Assembly (NCBI GenBank): GCA_029855925.1
Contig: JAGSHP010000335.1
Location: 1-18,199, forward strand
Source of the DNA: Candidatus Thorarchaeota archaeon
GTDB taxonomy: Archaea > Asgardarchaeota > Thorarchaeia > Thorarchaeales > Thorarchaeaceae
Direction of reading: 5' to 3'
DNA: 18,199 bases
The notes under the pieces were generated by a model. It was not told the DNA's origin. It saw only the letters and a list, made by a program, of their open reading frames with translations, and made no database searches. The position numbers and the translations under genes were made by a program. Below, one piece after another: positions 6,415 to 14,142 of the stretch. Positions within the stretch are counted from its first letter, which is position 1. Every line of letters begins with the position of its first letter.

Positions 6415-7972
6415 TTATGAGTGCGACAAAGTCAGCAAAGTGGTACAATGCGTCCCCTGCTGCCTGAGCGATGTTGAAGATTAGTGCCGGGTAGATACCA
6501 ACGATGATCAATGCGAGGGCAAGAATACCCATGCCCACCAGCATGCTCGGGCTTGCGCGGTGAGCAACAGCAGCCTTCTCGGATGGTTCCCTGAACAGGA
6601 TTGTAAAGAACATCCGTAGATAGTAGCCGAGCGCCAATAGCGCATTGAAGATCGCGATCATGCTGAACAGCAGGTAGTACGGACTCACTGTGAGGCCTGC
6701 TTGAACTCCAGCCGCGAGGACCAGGAACTTGGACCAGAATCCCGCGAATGGCGGCATGCCCATCAGTGAGAGAATGCCGATACCAAAGAAGGCACCCGAG
6801 ATCGGCATTGTCTTCCCGATTCCACGAAGGTCGTCAAGATTGCGTGTGCCGATAGCGTGGAGGAATGCCCCAGCACAGAGGAACAAGAGACCCTTCGTGA
6901 ATGCATGCACCACGATGTAGAACACTCCCGTTTCGTAGCCGAACACGGTTCCCGTGCCAAAGGCAAACAGGATGAACCCAATCTGCGTGATGGAGGAATA
7001 TGCGAGCATCCGCTTCAGGTCCTTCTGGGTGAGCGCCCAGAAGTTGGCCGCCGTCATGGTGACGAGCGCGAAGATCGCAATTAGCAGAGGCCAGTCAAAG
7101 TAGATCGAGTTGATTGGGAACAGGAGTGTGTTCACTCGAATGAGACCATAGACGCCCACCTTGATGACAACACCCGACAGCATTGCGCTGATCCCACTTG
7201 GTGCAGCGGGATGCGCATCTACAAGCCATGCGGCAAAGGGAACAATTGCGCCCTTCACGCCAAAGCCAGCAGTCAGCATTGCGATCAGAATGGGTATCAA
7301 TGGGTTCTCAGGATGCGCCTGCAGCAGAGTCGACATGCGACCAAGGTTCAGCGTCCCCGTCAGACCGTAGAGGTAGCTGGCGGAGTACAGTACGAGCGTG
7401 GAACCGATGACCTCCATCATGAGGTACTTGATGGCTGCCTCGATGCCCTCCCAGTTTCGTCTGAAGGCGACAAGTATGAAGCTGCTCAGACCCATGGTCT
7501 CATAGAATATGAAGAGGGTGAAGAGGTCACCAGAGATGACAACACCATTCATGGCTGCGACCATGATGAGCAGGAGAACATAGTAGTGTCGAAGGCCCGT
7601 GTCCTCCTTCATGTACCCAATGGAGTAGATCGATACCACAAGGCCCATGAATGAGAAAAGCCCCATCAGGAGGACTGAGAGCTGGTCGGCTCCCATCACA
7701 ATGCCCAGTGGTGGACCATAGTCCGTGCCACCCGATGACCAGACGAACCCCTTGACGCCATTGGTCCACACATCGACACCCAACAGGTAGGTGTAGAATA
7801 GAGTGAGGCTGAAACCGATGACAGCCAGCCCATCAGGGAGACCCTTTGGTACGCGCTTTGAGATCAATACTATGAGTTCAGAGAGGACCGCAACGAGCAG
7901 TGCAAATAGAACGGGTATCACTACGGGCATGACAGCACCGTAATCGGGGATATAGAAGATGTCAAGCTGCAT
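6401..7972 (-). CDS. Proton/cation antiporter-type subunit, MrpD/MbhH/NuoN-like
   Basis: 523-residue, ~14-helix antiporter subunit of the membrane arm of a complex I-like or Mrp-type complex; it moves protons or sodium ions across the membrane. I chose ATG 7972 because GGAGGAGG in the end of the preceding gene is about eight bases upstream; a TTG at 7981 is the alternative. Key charges: E158 in FIFYETMGLSS, K240 in GFGVKGAIVPF, K271 in SGVVIKVGVYGLIR. The segment LVDAHPAAPSGISAMLSG is typical of MrpD/MbhH rather than NuoN, whose counterpart is usually a PDVYEGAP-type motif. Position in the operon (after L and M) is that of nuoN. It could be annotated NADH dehydrogenase subunit N, MrpD or hydrogenase 4 subunit; the superfamily is certain. 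Confidence 0.92.
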   Translation of the reverse strand: MQLDIFYIPDYGAVMPVVIPVLFALLVAVLSELIVLISKRVPKGLPDGLAVIGFSLTLFYTYLLGVDVWTNGVKGFVWSSGGTDYGPPLGIVMGADQLSVLLMGLFSFMGLVVSIYSIGYMKEDTGLRHYYVLLLIMVAAMNGVVISGDLFTLFIFYETMGLSSFILVAFRRNWEGIEAAIKYLMMEVIGSTLVLYSASYLYGLTGTLNLGRMSTLLQAHPENPLIPILIAMLTAGFGVKGAIVPFAAWLVDAHPAAPSGISAMLSGVVIKVGVYGLIRVNTLLFPINSIYFDWPLLIAIFALVTMTAANFWALTQKDLKRMLAYSSITQIGFILFAFGTGTVFGYETGVFYIVVHAFTKGLLFLCAGAFLHAIGTRNLDDLRGIGKTMPISGAFFGIGILSLMGMPPFAGFWSKFLVLAAGVQAGLTVSPYYLLFSMIAIFNALLALGYYLRMFFTILFREPSEKAAVAHRASPSMLVGMGILALALIIVGIYPALIFNIAQAAGDALYHFADFVALISGTP

Positions 7973-7977
7973 CGATA

Positions 7978-9489
7978 TCAACCTCCTCCAATGATTGCCA
8001 GTAGAACTGGTTGCACATATCTCCAGAGAAGCTCCGGCCAGATTCCAATGACCACCACAATGAACGCCATGATTCCAAGAATCGCGATAATGGTCAGTGG
8101 TGGATCGCTCACCTGCTCGAGACCCTCAGGGATAGGTCCGTACATTGTTCGACGAATTGCCCAGAGATAGTAGGCAGCTGTCAGTCCAGTGGCCATGACG
8201 CCAATCACGAGAAGAGCAACATATGCCCAGCCGTTACCAGCAAGGGATGCTGCGCCCGTGAAGATCATGAACTCACCGACAAAGGCGGACATTGGTGGAG
8301 TGCCAGCAAGGGCGATTCCACCAAGGACGAACACAGTGGCGAGAACCGGCATCTTTGGAGCAAGGCCACCAAGCTTGTCGAACTCCATGGTCCCGGTCTT
8401 CATCTTGATGATGCCAGCACAGAAGAACATCAGGCTGGCAAGGACACCATGGTTGATGATTTGAAATGTCGCTCCATTGACCCCCACAAGAGTCATCGAG
8501 GTGTACCCGAGCATGAGATAGCCCAGCTGACTGATGCTTGAATATGCCAGCATCATCTTCAGGTCCTTTTGGGCTATGGCCAGCATCGCACCATAGAACA
8601 TAGTGACTATGGAGATCACCATCAACCCAAGAGAGTAGTCTGCAAGAACCGTTCTGAAGATTGGGATGACGATACGAATCACTCCGTACGCTGCGGTCTT
8701 GGTCATTGCACCGCTCAGGAGCACGAGAACTGGGATTGGAGCCTCACCATAGACCGGGGGTGCCCAGACGTGAAGCGGCACGAGCCCAAGCTTCATGCCA
8801 AATCCCAGGAGAAACATCACGCCTATCAGCTTTGCAACATCCGTCGGGATGGACGCCGTGTAGAGGGTCTGGATGTCAAAGGTTCCTGTCGCCCCAAAGA
8901 GAAAGAGCGTGGCGAATATCGAGATCATGGCACCGATGGCTGTCCACACCCAGAACTGGAGAGCGTTCTTTGAGCGCTTATCAGGATCCTCAGATACGCC
9001 ATAGACGTAGACAAGGACGAACGCCGGGATGAGCATTAGTTCATAGAAGACAAAGAACTCCAGTAGATTGGTGGCGTAGACCACACCCACCATAGCTGCA
9101 ACGAACCAGACCATGAGGGAATAGTATAGGCCGGGATGTTTCAGGTTCTCCATGTAGAAGAACGAGTACACAACTGAGAAGAGACCCAGCGCGAGGATGA
9201 GTACCGCTATTGGGGCGCTGAGCCCATCTCCAAGGAACCCAAGCGTCATGAGAGGGTCGGTCTCGCTGCCCAGCCACACGATGTCGTGGAACACTGTGGT
9301 CGTGTCCACTCTCAAGAGGAGCAGGACATTGAGTAAGAGGCCCCCGAGGAGGGAAAGAGCGGCGAGTGCGCGTGCGCCCTTCTCAGACTTGGTGCCCACC
9401 AACAGGGTCAGGAGGCCACCAAATACGAGACCGAGTAGTGTCAGTATCATGGGATAGTCGGAGAGGAATGGAATGTATAGTGTCTGCAT
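7978..9489 (-). CDS. nuoM: Complex I-like antiporter subunit M
   Basis: 503-residue, ~14-helix antiporter subunit matching NuoM/FpoM. Proton-channel charges: E150 in FFVFYELMLIP, K233 in GFGMKLGLVPLH, then the M-type signature HVWAPPVYGEAPIPV, and K264 in SGAMTKTAAYGV. The length is typical (about 490-510). The ribosome site TAGGAGG overlaps the stop codon of the L gene 12 bases upstream, and its own stop overlaps the next ribosome site, so the operon is translationally coupled. It works between subunits L and N in the ion-translocating arm. Electron-transfer subunits are not in the window, so the electron donor is unknown (ferredoxin, F420H2, NADH or hydrogenase). Confidence 0.95.
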   Translation of the reverse strand: MQTLYIPFLSDYPMILTLLGLVFGGLLTLLVGTKSEKGARALAALSLLGGLLLNVLLLLRVDTTTVFHDIVWLGSETDPLMTLGFLGDGLSAPIAVLILALGLFSVVYSFFYMENLKHPGLYYSLMVWFVAAMVGVVYATNLLEFFVFYELMLIPAFVLVYVYGVSEDPDKRSKNALQFWVWTAIGAMISIFATLFLFGATGTFDIQTLYTASIPTDVAKLIGVMFLLGFGMKLGLVPLHVWAPPVYGEAPIPVLVLLSGAMTKTAAYGVIRIVIPIFRTVLADYSLGLMVISIVTMFYGAMLAIAQKDLKMMLAYSSISQLGYLMLGYTSMTLVGVNGATFQIINHGVLASLMFFCAGIIKMKTGTMEFDKLGGLAPKMPVLATVFVLGGIALAGTPPMSAFVGEFMIFTGAASLAGNGWAYVALLVIGVMATGLTAAYYLWAIRRTMYGPIPEGLEQVSDPPLTIIAILGIMAFIVVVIGIWPELLWRYVQPVLLAIIGGG

Positions 9490-9501
9490 TGTCTCAGCCT
9501 C

Positions 9502-11523
9502 CTACAGGAAGAGTATCACGAGTAGAAACGCGATGATACCAAGCATCATGCCCAACACATTTGTATTGAGCACACCAGTCATGGTGCGTCTCCAACCCTT
9601 CGACACCGAGTCCAAGCCCCTGCTTGTCGCCTCGCTAAAGGCAAGAAGCCCCGACTCGACGCGGGTGCGAAGTCCATTAGTGAACCACAGATAGCCATCA
9701 ACAAAGATCCTGTAGAAGATCTTGTTGAAGTACCAGCGGTTCTCGAGGAACCTCCCAAGTGGTCCCTGACGCAGATTTGTGAAGTCGCCCTTCCCCTTGT
9801 AGTAGATATAGTAGGCAGGAGTGATACCAACGATCCAGATGCCCACAGTGAGAAGAGTGAGTGGACCAAGTGCGAACACTGGGAGCGTGGACCACTCAAA
9901 TGGATGAGCCAGTCCCTCGCCAATCGGGGAGAACGCATTGAAGAACACAAGCTCGAAGATGCCACCGACAAGTGCCAGCGTTGCAAGGATGATCAGTGGA
10001 ATCCTCATGCTCCATGGAGCCTCATGGATGTGATGACCATGGGACTCAAGCTCGACTATGTGCTGCGACTTCTTCCCAAAGAAGGTCATGAAGACCATCC
10101 TGAATGTGTAGAACGCAGTCAGGATTGCAGTGATGAAGGCGAGAAGGAACAGGCTTGTCTGCCCTCCCTCGAGGAGCGCATCAAAGATCATCTCCTTGGA
10201 CCAGAACCCAATGGTCGGGAACACCCCAGCTAGTGCGAGGGCGCCGATAAGGAATGTCACGGCGGTCACCTTCATGTCCTTCCAGAGACCGCCCATGTCA
10301 CGCATGTTCTTGCTCTCGACCGCGTGAAGGACCGCACCTGCTGCAAGGAACAGAAGCGCCTTGAAGATGGCATGTGCCAGCAGATGGAATGTGCCCGCAC
10401 TGTAGGCTGCAACACTCTCCGCAACAAGGCCGGAGGCACCAAGTGCTGTGAACATGTATCCGAGCTGTGAGATGGTCGAGTAGGCAAGTACCTTCTTGAT
10501 CTCGTCCTGAACAAGTGCCATTGTTGCAGCCATGAAGGCAGTAAAGGCACCGATCCAGGCAACTGTCTGGAAGAACACTGTGAGCCCTATGACGTTGACG
10601 ACCATGTCTATGAAGATGGGGGTCATTCGTGCCACGAGGAACACACCAGCCTTGACCATTGCAGCAGCATGAATGAGTGCGCTGACGGTGGTCGGACCAG
10701 CCATTGCCTCAGGTAGCCAGATGTGGAGGGGGAACTGGGCACTCTTGCCAATCGGACCGGCAAAGATGAGGAGCGCGACCACAGGAAGAAGATTGATCAT
10801 GAGCGTGCTGAGGCTGGCTGCCCAAACCGCATCTCCTGCAATGGTCTGGAGTTGGGTGTAGTTGAACGTCCCAGTGATGGTGAAGAGCAGGACAATTCCT
10901 GCGAGAAGACCAATGTCACCGACACGGGTCACCATGAAGGCCTTCATCCCGCAGGCTGAGTTGTACTCGCCCTCTGTCTTGTATTCAGGAACTGGGCTTG
11001 GAGTCTTAGCATTGTGCCAGAAACCGATGAGGGCGTAGGAACACATCCCGACGACCTCCCAACCAATGAACGTCATCAGGAGGTTATCAGACATCACAAG
11101 GAGAGTCATGCCGCCCACAAACATCTGCATGAAGAAGTAATAGCGGGTTAGGCTCGGGTCCTTGACAAGGTTGCCCTGTTCATCATGCCCGGTCATGTAG
11201 CCCACACTGAAGAGAATGATGAGCGAGCCGATGCCACCGGCAATCACTGCCAGAAGAACACTGAGCGGGTCCACCAGAACACCGAAGTCAATGGTGTACG
11301 AGCCTGCAATCACCCATGTGAGCAGGACATAGTCATGCGACTCTGGAGCAAGGACCATACTGAAGACCATGTCAATGGCAAGTGCTGCAGTCATGAAACC
11401 GACAAGCACAGCCATGGCATCACGGAGTGTTCCGTTGATCTTTGAGAATACTGGGGTCAGAACAGCACCAACAAGAGGTACTGCAAAGACGAGCCAAGCT
11501 GCAAGTTCGAGTGGAAAAATCAT
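9502..11523 (-). CDS. nuoL: Complex I-like antiporter subunit L
   Basis: 673 residues, typical NuoL/FpoL length including the C-terminal lateral-helix part. Charged residues of the ion path are present: E156 in FIGWEVVGMCSY, K260 in AGPIGKSAQFPLHIWLPEAM, H285 and K291 in ALIHAAAMVKAGVFL, K343/K344 in QDEIKKVLAYSTISQ, and H384/K388 in HAIFKALLFLAAGA. The C-terminus carries the usual RWYFNKIFYRIFVDG segment before the last helix. ATG 11523 overlaps the stop of the K gene in an ATGA junction. It is the distal pump subunit and the most clearly Nuo-like member of the set. A His-rich loop, SHGHHIHEAPW (about residues 504-514), stands out as a possible metal-binding surface. Confidence 0.96.
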   Translation of the reverse strand: MIFPLELAAWLVFAVPLVGAVLTPVFSKINGTLRDAMAVLVGFMTAALAIDMVFSMVLAPESHDYVLLTWVIAGSYTIDFGVLVDPLSVLLAVIAGGIGSLIILFSVGYMTGHDEQGNLVKDPSLTRYYFFMQMFVGGMTLLVMSDNLLMTFIGWEVVGMCSYALIGFWHNAKTPSPVPEYKTEGEYNSACGMKAFMVTRVGDIGLLAGIVLLFTITGTFNYTQLQTIAGDAVWAASLSTLMINLLPVVALLIFAGPIGKSAQFPLHIWLPEAMAGPTTVSALIHAAAMVKAGVFLVARMTPIFIDMVVNVIGLTVFFQTVAWIGAFTAFMAATMALVQDEIKKVLAYSTISQLGYMFTALGASGLVAESVAAYSAGTFHLLAHAIFKALLFLAAGAVLHAVESKNMRDMGGLWKDMKVTAVTFLIGALALAGVFPTIGFWSKEMIFDALLEGGQTSLFLLAFITAILTAFYTFRMVFMTFFGKKSQHIVELESHGHHIHEAPWSMRIPLIILATLALVGGIFELVFFNAFSPIGEGLAHPFEWSTLPVFALGPLTLLTVGIWIVGITPAYYIYYKGKGDFTNLRQGPLGRFLENRWYFNKIFYRIFVDGYLWFTNGLRTRVESGLLAFSEATSRGLDSVSKGWRRTMTGVLNTNVLGMMLGIIAFLLVILFL

Positions 11524-11849
11524 CCCTTCAACCTCCGTAGCTCACGAACATCCAGTGTTCCGTAGTGACGGTATGCGTTCACGATGAGGCTCATTGCAAT
11601 GGCCGCAACAGCACCACCAATACAGATCGACAGGATCACAAAGACCTGAACGAGGGGGTCAACAGGACCGAGGACTGATGGACTGCTTGTGAAGGCGCCA
11701 AGAGCAAGAAAGTTCAGATTGGCGGCGGCCACGAGAATCTCGATACCAATGACCAGCTTGATCATGTTACGAGCGCTGGCCAAAGTGTAGACGCCAAGCA
11801 TGTAGAGGATCAGCGCGAAGATGAGATAGATGTCGAGCATATCGAGCAT
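11520..11849 (-). CDS. nuoK: Complex I-like subunit K / MrpC-like
   Basis: 109-residue three-helix subunit. The first key glutamate is present (E37 in LVIGIEILVAAANL, the NuoK/MrpC signature). The second NuoK glutamate, normally in an AAAE motif of helix 3, is absent: the segment reads VILSICIGGAVAAIAM, which with the preceding DPLVQ and the GTLDVRELRRL tail is closer to MrpC/MbhG. A long GGAGGAGGAGG inside the end of J-C precedes ATG 11849; an in-frame ATG at 11840 is possible. It overlaps the L start by four bases (ATGA). The call as the K/C subunit is firm; whether it behaves as NuoK or MrpC is open. Confidence 0.93.
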   Translation of the reverse strand: MLDMLDIYLIFALILYMLGVYTLASARNMIKLVIGIEILVAAANLNFLALGAFTSSPSVLGPVDPLVQVFVILSICIGGAVAAIAMSLIVNAYRHYGTLDVRELRRLKG

Positions 11850-11851
11850 GT

Positions 11852-12124
11852 CTATGCATCCTCCTCCTCCCTTCTCATCGACCTGAACATGGCCGAGGCT
11901 CCAACCACTGCTGCCACGAGCAGCGTGGCCTGTATGAGAACATCAATGACCCTGTACGACCAGAGTGTGGACCCCACTGCCTGTCCTATCTGCTCCCACC
12001 AACTCGAGGGGAGCAACGGGCCTGCGGGGAATCCAATTGTAAAGGCCGTGAAATCGACAAGCTGAACGCCTATCAATGCAATGATGATGAGTGAGAGTAG
12101 TGCGCCTGCGATCTTGTACTTCAT
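11852..12124 (-). CDS. C-terminal half of split NuoJ / MbhE-F-like subunit
   Basis: 90 residues from ATG 12124, which overlaps the stop of the preceding gene (TGATG); a GTG three bases earlier is in frame. Two hydrophobic helices, with a loop containing FPAGPLLPSSWW, then TLWSYRVIDVLIQATLLVAAVVGA. The second helix fits the last helix of NuoJ but also the R-x-x-D-T-x-x-E signature of MrpA-C/MbhE-F, with the acidic Glu replaced by Gln. Split J genes are known from archaeal fpo/nuo clusters, where two small genes stand for one bacterial nuoJ; together these two make about 200 residues, close to NuoJ. The EEEDA tail is followed at once by the K gene. Confidence 0.85.
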   Translation of the reverse strand: MKYKIAGALLSLIIIALIGVQLVDFTAFTIGFPAGPLLPSSWWEQIGQAVGSTLWSYRVIDVLIQATLLVAAVVGASAMFRSMRREEEDA

Positions 12125-12456
12125 CACGCGCTCACCTCTCCACTTGTCTCACCAGTTGTACCTCCGGACTCTTCTTCTGGTGACTCCAGGTTCATAGCGG
12201 CCAGAAACAGGATTGCAATAGCACCTGAGAATACGCTAAAGTTGAAGACCGCAGCATAAGGAGCCCCAAGAGCGAAAAAGGCAAGGGAGAGAAGACCATT
12301 GCCCGTGGCGAAGGAGATGATCGCAAAGGAGAGCCTGCGATACTCGACCGCCACAATCAGGAAGACCACTGTTAGGATCAGAATCAACAACTGTATGAAT
12401 TCCATTGGTTCCGATATCATAGTGACTCCAGCCAGTGTTTGTTCCGTTGGGGACAC
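12124..12456 (-). CDS. N-terminal half of split NuoJ / MbhD-like subunit
   Basis: First gene of the operon. 110 residues from GTG 12456, which has GGAGGG seven bases upstream. ATG 12420 (GGAG five bases upstream) or ATG 12405 would remove a hydrophilic leader and start directly at the first helix, as in most NuoJ proteins, so the start is uncertain. Three helices follow: FIQLLILILTVVFLIVAVEY, SFAIISFATGNGLLSLAFFA, and APYAAVFNFSVFSGAIAILF. The last is the NuoJ signature in which the channel helix carries SGAIAILF. The Glu/Ser/Thr-rich tail is soluble. The gene is divergent from the epimerase gene, so the pump operon begins here, without A-D, H and I genes. Confidence 0.85.
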   Translation of the reverse strand: MSPTEQTLAGVTMISEPMEFIQLLILILTVVFLIVAVEYRRLSFAIISFATGNGLLSLAFFALGAPYAAVFNFSVFSGAIAILFLAAMNLESPEEESGGTTGETSGEVSA

Positions 12457-12477
12457 GGCCCGACCCTCCGAAGCTGC

Positions 12478-12486
12478 TCTATAAGG
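12478..12486 (-). promoter_or_regulatory. TATA-like box of the antiporter operon
   Basis: On the minus strand CCTTATAGA (12486-12478) lies about 22-30 bases before the GTG 12456 start and about 60 before ATG 12420. It is the only good AT box in the 127-base divergent gap on this side. If it is used, transcription would start close to 12456, which would favour the ATG 12420 start with a short leader carrying GGAG. Moderate support only. Confidence 0.35.
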
Positions 12487-12583
12487 TTAACGGCATATGC
12501 ACAACTTGCACAACCGTCGGCGGATCTTTGAAGAGAGAAACCGTTAAGAGAATACCAAACGCCGAACTTGTGAGGAATATTAC

Positions 12584-13525
12584 ATGGGCAAGAACGCACT
12601 GGTCACTGGAGCGGCAGGGTTCATCGGCAGTCATCTTGTAGACCTGCTCATTGACAGCGGTTACACGGTCATAGGCATAGACAACTTGTCCACTGGTAGG
12701 ATGGAGAATCTTGAGCGAGCCGTTGCAGGTGACTCGTTCACTTTCGTCAAGGCCGACATAACTGATCCTGACATTAGGTCCAAGGTCCCCTCTGACATCG
12801 AGTACATCTTCCATCTTGCAGCAATCTCATCCGTCAAGGTGAGTATTGAAGACCCGGCCCTTGTTCATCATGTCAATGCCACAGGAACTCTGAACGTTCT
12901 CATCCTTGCACGAGAGCTCGGTGTGAAGCGTGTGGTCTTTAGCTCCAGTGCGGCAGTCTATGGAGACCCCCGAAGACTACCAGTGACAGAGGACACACCA
13001 GTCCACGCACTCAGCCCCTACGGTGCCTCGAAGATAGCGGGCGAGCAGTACATGCATGCCTATAGAGAGGCATTTGGGCTGGAGACCGTGATACTACGGT
13101 ACTTCAACGTGTTTGGTCCTCGGCAAGCATACTCGGCCTACAGCGGAGTGGTCTCGGTATTCATCAACAGGGCTCTTGCCAATGAGAACCTCATCGTCGA
13201 TGGTGATGGACTTCAGACAAGGTCGCTGATCTACGTGTCGGATGTGGTTGAATACACCAAGAGAGCAGCAGAGGTCCCAGAGGCGAACGGACAAGTATTC
13301 AATGTCGGAGGCAACAAGGACATTCGTGTCGTCGATATTGCAGATAGGGTGCTCGTCACAGTAGGGGCAGACTGCAAGATCAGACACGGACCTCCGCGAG
13401 TCGGTGATGTGAAAAAGAGCATCGGGTCGATCAAACGCGCTAAGTCCGTTCTTGGCTACTCTCCGAAGGTCTCTTTTGACAAGGGTCTCCAGTGGACAAT
13501 AGACTGGTACAGAGAGCATATGTGA
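12584..13525 (+). CDS. NAD-dependent nucleotide-sugar epimerase/dehydratase (GalE-like)
   Basis: 313-residue extended short-chain dehydrogenase/reductase. Rossmann motif TGAAGFIGS (residues 8-16), D33 for NAD ribose in GIDNLSTG, HLAA (77-80), the catalytic Ser region FSSSAAVYG (119-127), and the active-site Y146-x-x-x-K150 in SPYGASK. Also substrate-side RYFNVFGPRQ and the C-terminal WTIDWYREH typical of UDP-glucose/UDP-GlcNAc 4-epimerases. It would interconvert nucleotide sugars for glycolipid, N-glycan or surface polysaccharide synthesis; the exact sugar cannot be read from sequence. TGAGGAAT about seven bases before ATG 12584 supports the start. No glycosyltransferases are adjacent. UDP-glucuronate epimerase or a dehydratase is a less likely reading. 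Confidence 0.92.
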   Translation: MGKNALVTGAAGFIGSHLVDLLIDSGYTVIGIDNLSTGRMENLERAVAGDSFTFVKADITDPDIRSKVPSDIEYIFHLAAISSVKVSIEDPALVHHVNATGTLNVLILARELGVKRVVFSSSAAVYGDPRRLPVTEDTPVHALSPYGASKIAGEQYMHAYREAFGLETVILRYFNVFGPRQAYSAYSGVVSVFINRALANENLIVDGDGLQTRSLIYVSDVVEYTKRAAEVPEANGQVFNVGGNKDIRVVDIADRVLVTVGADCKIRHGPPRVGDVKKSIGSIKRAKSVLGYSPKVSFDKGLQWTIDWYREHM

Positions 13526-13574
13526 CCAACGCTTGCTCAATCACATCGATGAGAGCCTTGCCACGGCCTCACCA

Positions 13575-13583
13575 TTTATTATA
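13575..13583 (+). promoter_or_regulatory. TATA box of the OsmC-like gene
   Basis: TTTATTATA is a good archaeal TATA element. A start near 13605 gives a ~30-base leader to ATG 13635. This excludes the longer frame starting at 13533, whose first codons would lie upstream of the transcription start. Confidence 0.55.
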
Positions 13584-13634
13584 CGAGCCTCTGGCGTCGA
13601 TGCAACTTCTAACTCTACGGGAAGATGCGTCACA

Positions 13635-14078
13635 ATGAGCAAGACGTACAAGATTGAACTCGGACAGACAGGCGTTTCATCAATACATCAGGCGACAGTG
13701 GGACCGTACCACATGGTCGCAGTCACACCCCCAGACATGGTACCCGAGTATCCGGGAACAACAAGTCCCCATCATCTCTTTCTCGCTGCTCTGGGGACCT
13801 GCATCAACCTTGTCTTCGAGATAGCTCTTGAGAGAGGACGCATCGATGTGATTGATCTCACCTCAGAGGTTGAGGGAACATACGAGACCAATGAGAGCAC
13901 GCGAAAGAGCTACTTCACAGAGGCCCGTGTCAAGACGCGAGTCATTGTTCCTGAGGGGATGAAGGAGGAACGGATCAGGAAGCTGTTCGAGCTCGCTCTG
14001 GGGAGTTGCCCGATTGGGAACACGCTCGCTGGCTCGAGGGTCAAGATTGTCCCCGAACTGGACATTGTCTACGCATAG
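13635..14078 (+). CDS. OsmC/Ohr family peroxidase-like protein
   Basis: 147 residues from ATG 13635. The frame is open back to 13533, but a TATA box at 13575-13583 and the family's usual length (~135-150) favour 13635. The two reactive cysteines are in place: C56 in AALGTCINLVFE (helix 1) and C125 in ALGSCPIGNTL (helix 2). GTTSPHHLFLAALGTC is the expected lead-in. OsmC/Ohr proteins reduce organic hydroperoxides through this Cys pair, usually as cytoplasmic dimers; many archaeal members are untested. Promoter and spacing suggest an independent transcription unit after the epimerase gene. It converges with the UPF0182 gene. Confidence 0.9.
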   Translation: MSKTYKIELGQTGVSSIHQATVGPYHMVAVTPPDMVPEYPGTTSPHHLFLAALGTCINLVFEIALERGRIDVIDLTSEVEGTYETNESTRKSYFTEARVKTRVIVPEGMKEERIRKLFELALGSCPIGNTLAGSRVKIVPELDIVYA

Positions 14079-14087
14079 AAGAGAGGC

Positions 14088-14108
14088 GGGCGGACGGGAC
14101 AGCCGCCC
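14088..14108. terminator. Hairpin between convergent OsmC-like and UPF0182 genes
   Basis: GGGCGG (14088-14093) and CCGCCC (14103-14108) form a 6-bp GC-rich stem with a 9-base loop, 10 bases after the OsmC stop. It may act as a barrier for both convergent transcripts. No T-run follows on the plus strand, so support is moderate. Confidence 0.4.
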
Positions 14109-14142
14109 ACACTGCGTTGTCTTCGAAGTCTGAACATGGACG

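Noticed and set aside
13533..13634. Longer N-terminus for the OsmC-like protein
   Set aside because: It would include a clear TATA box and exceed the usual family length.
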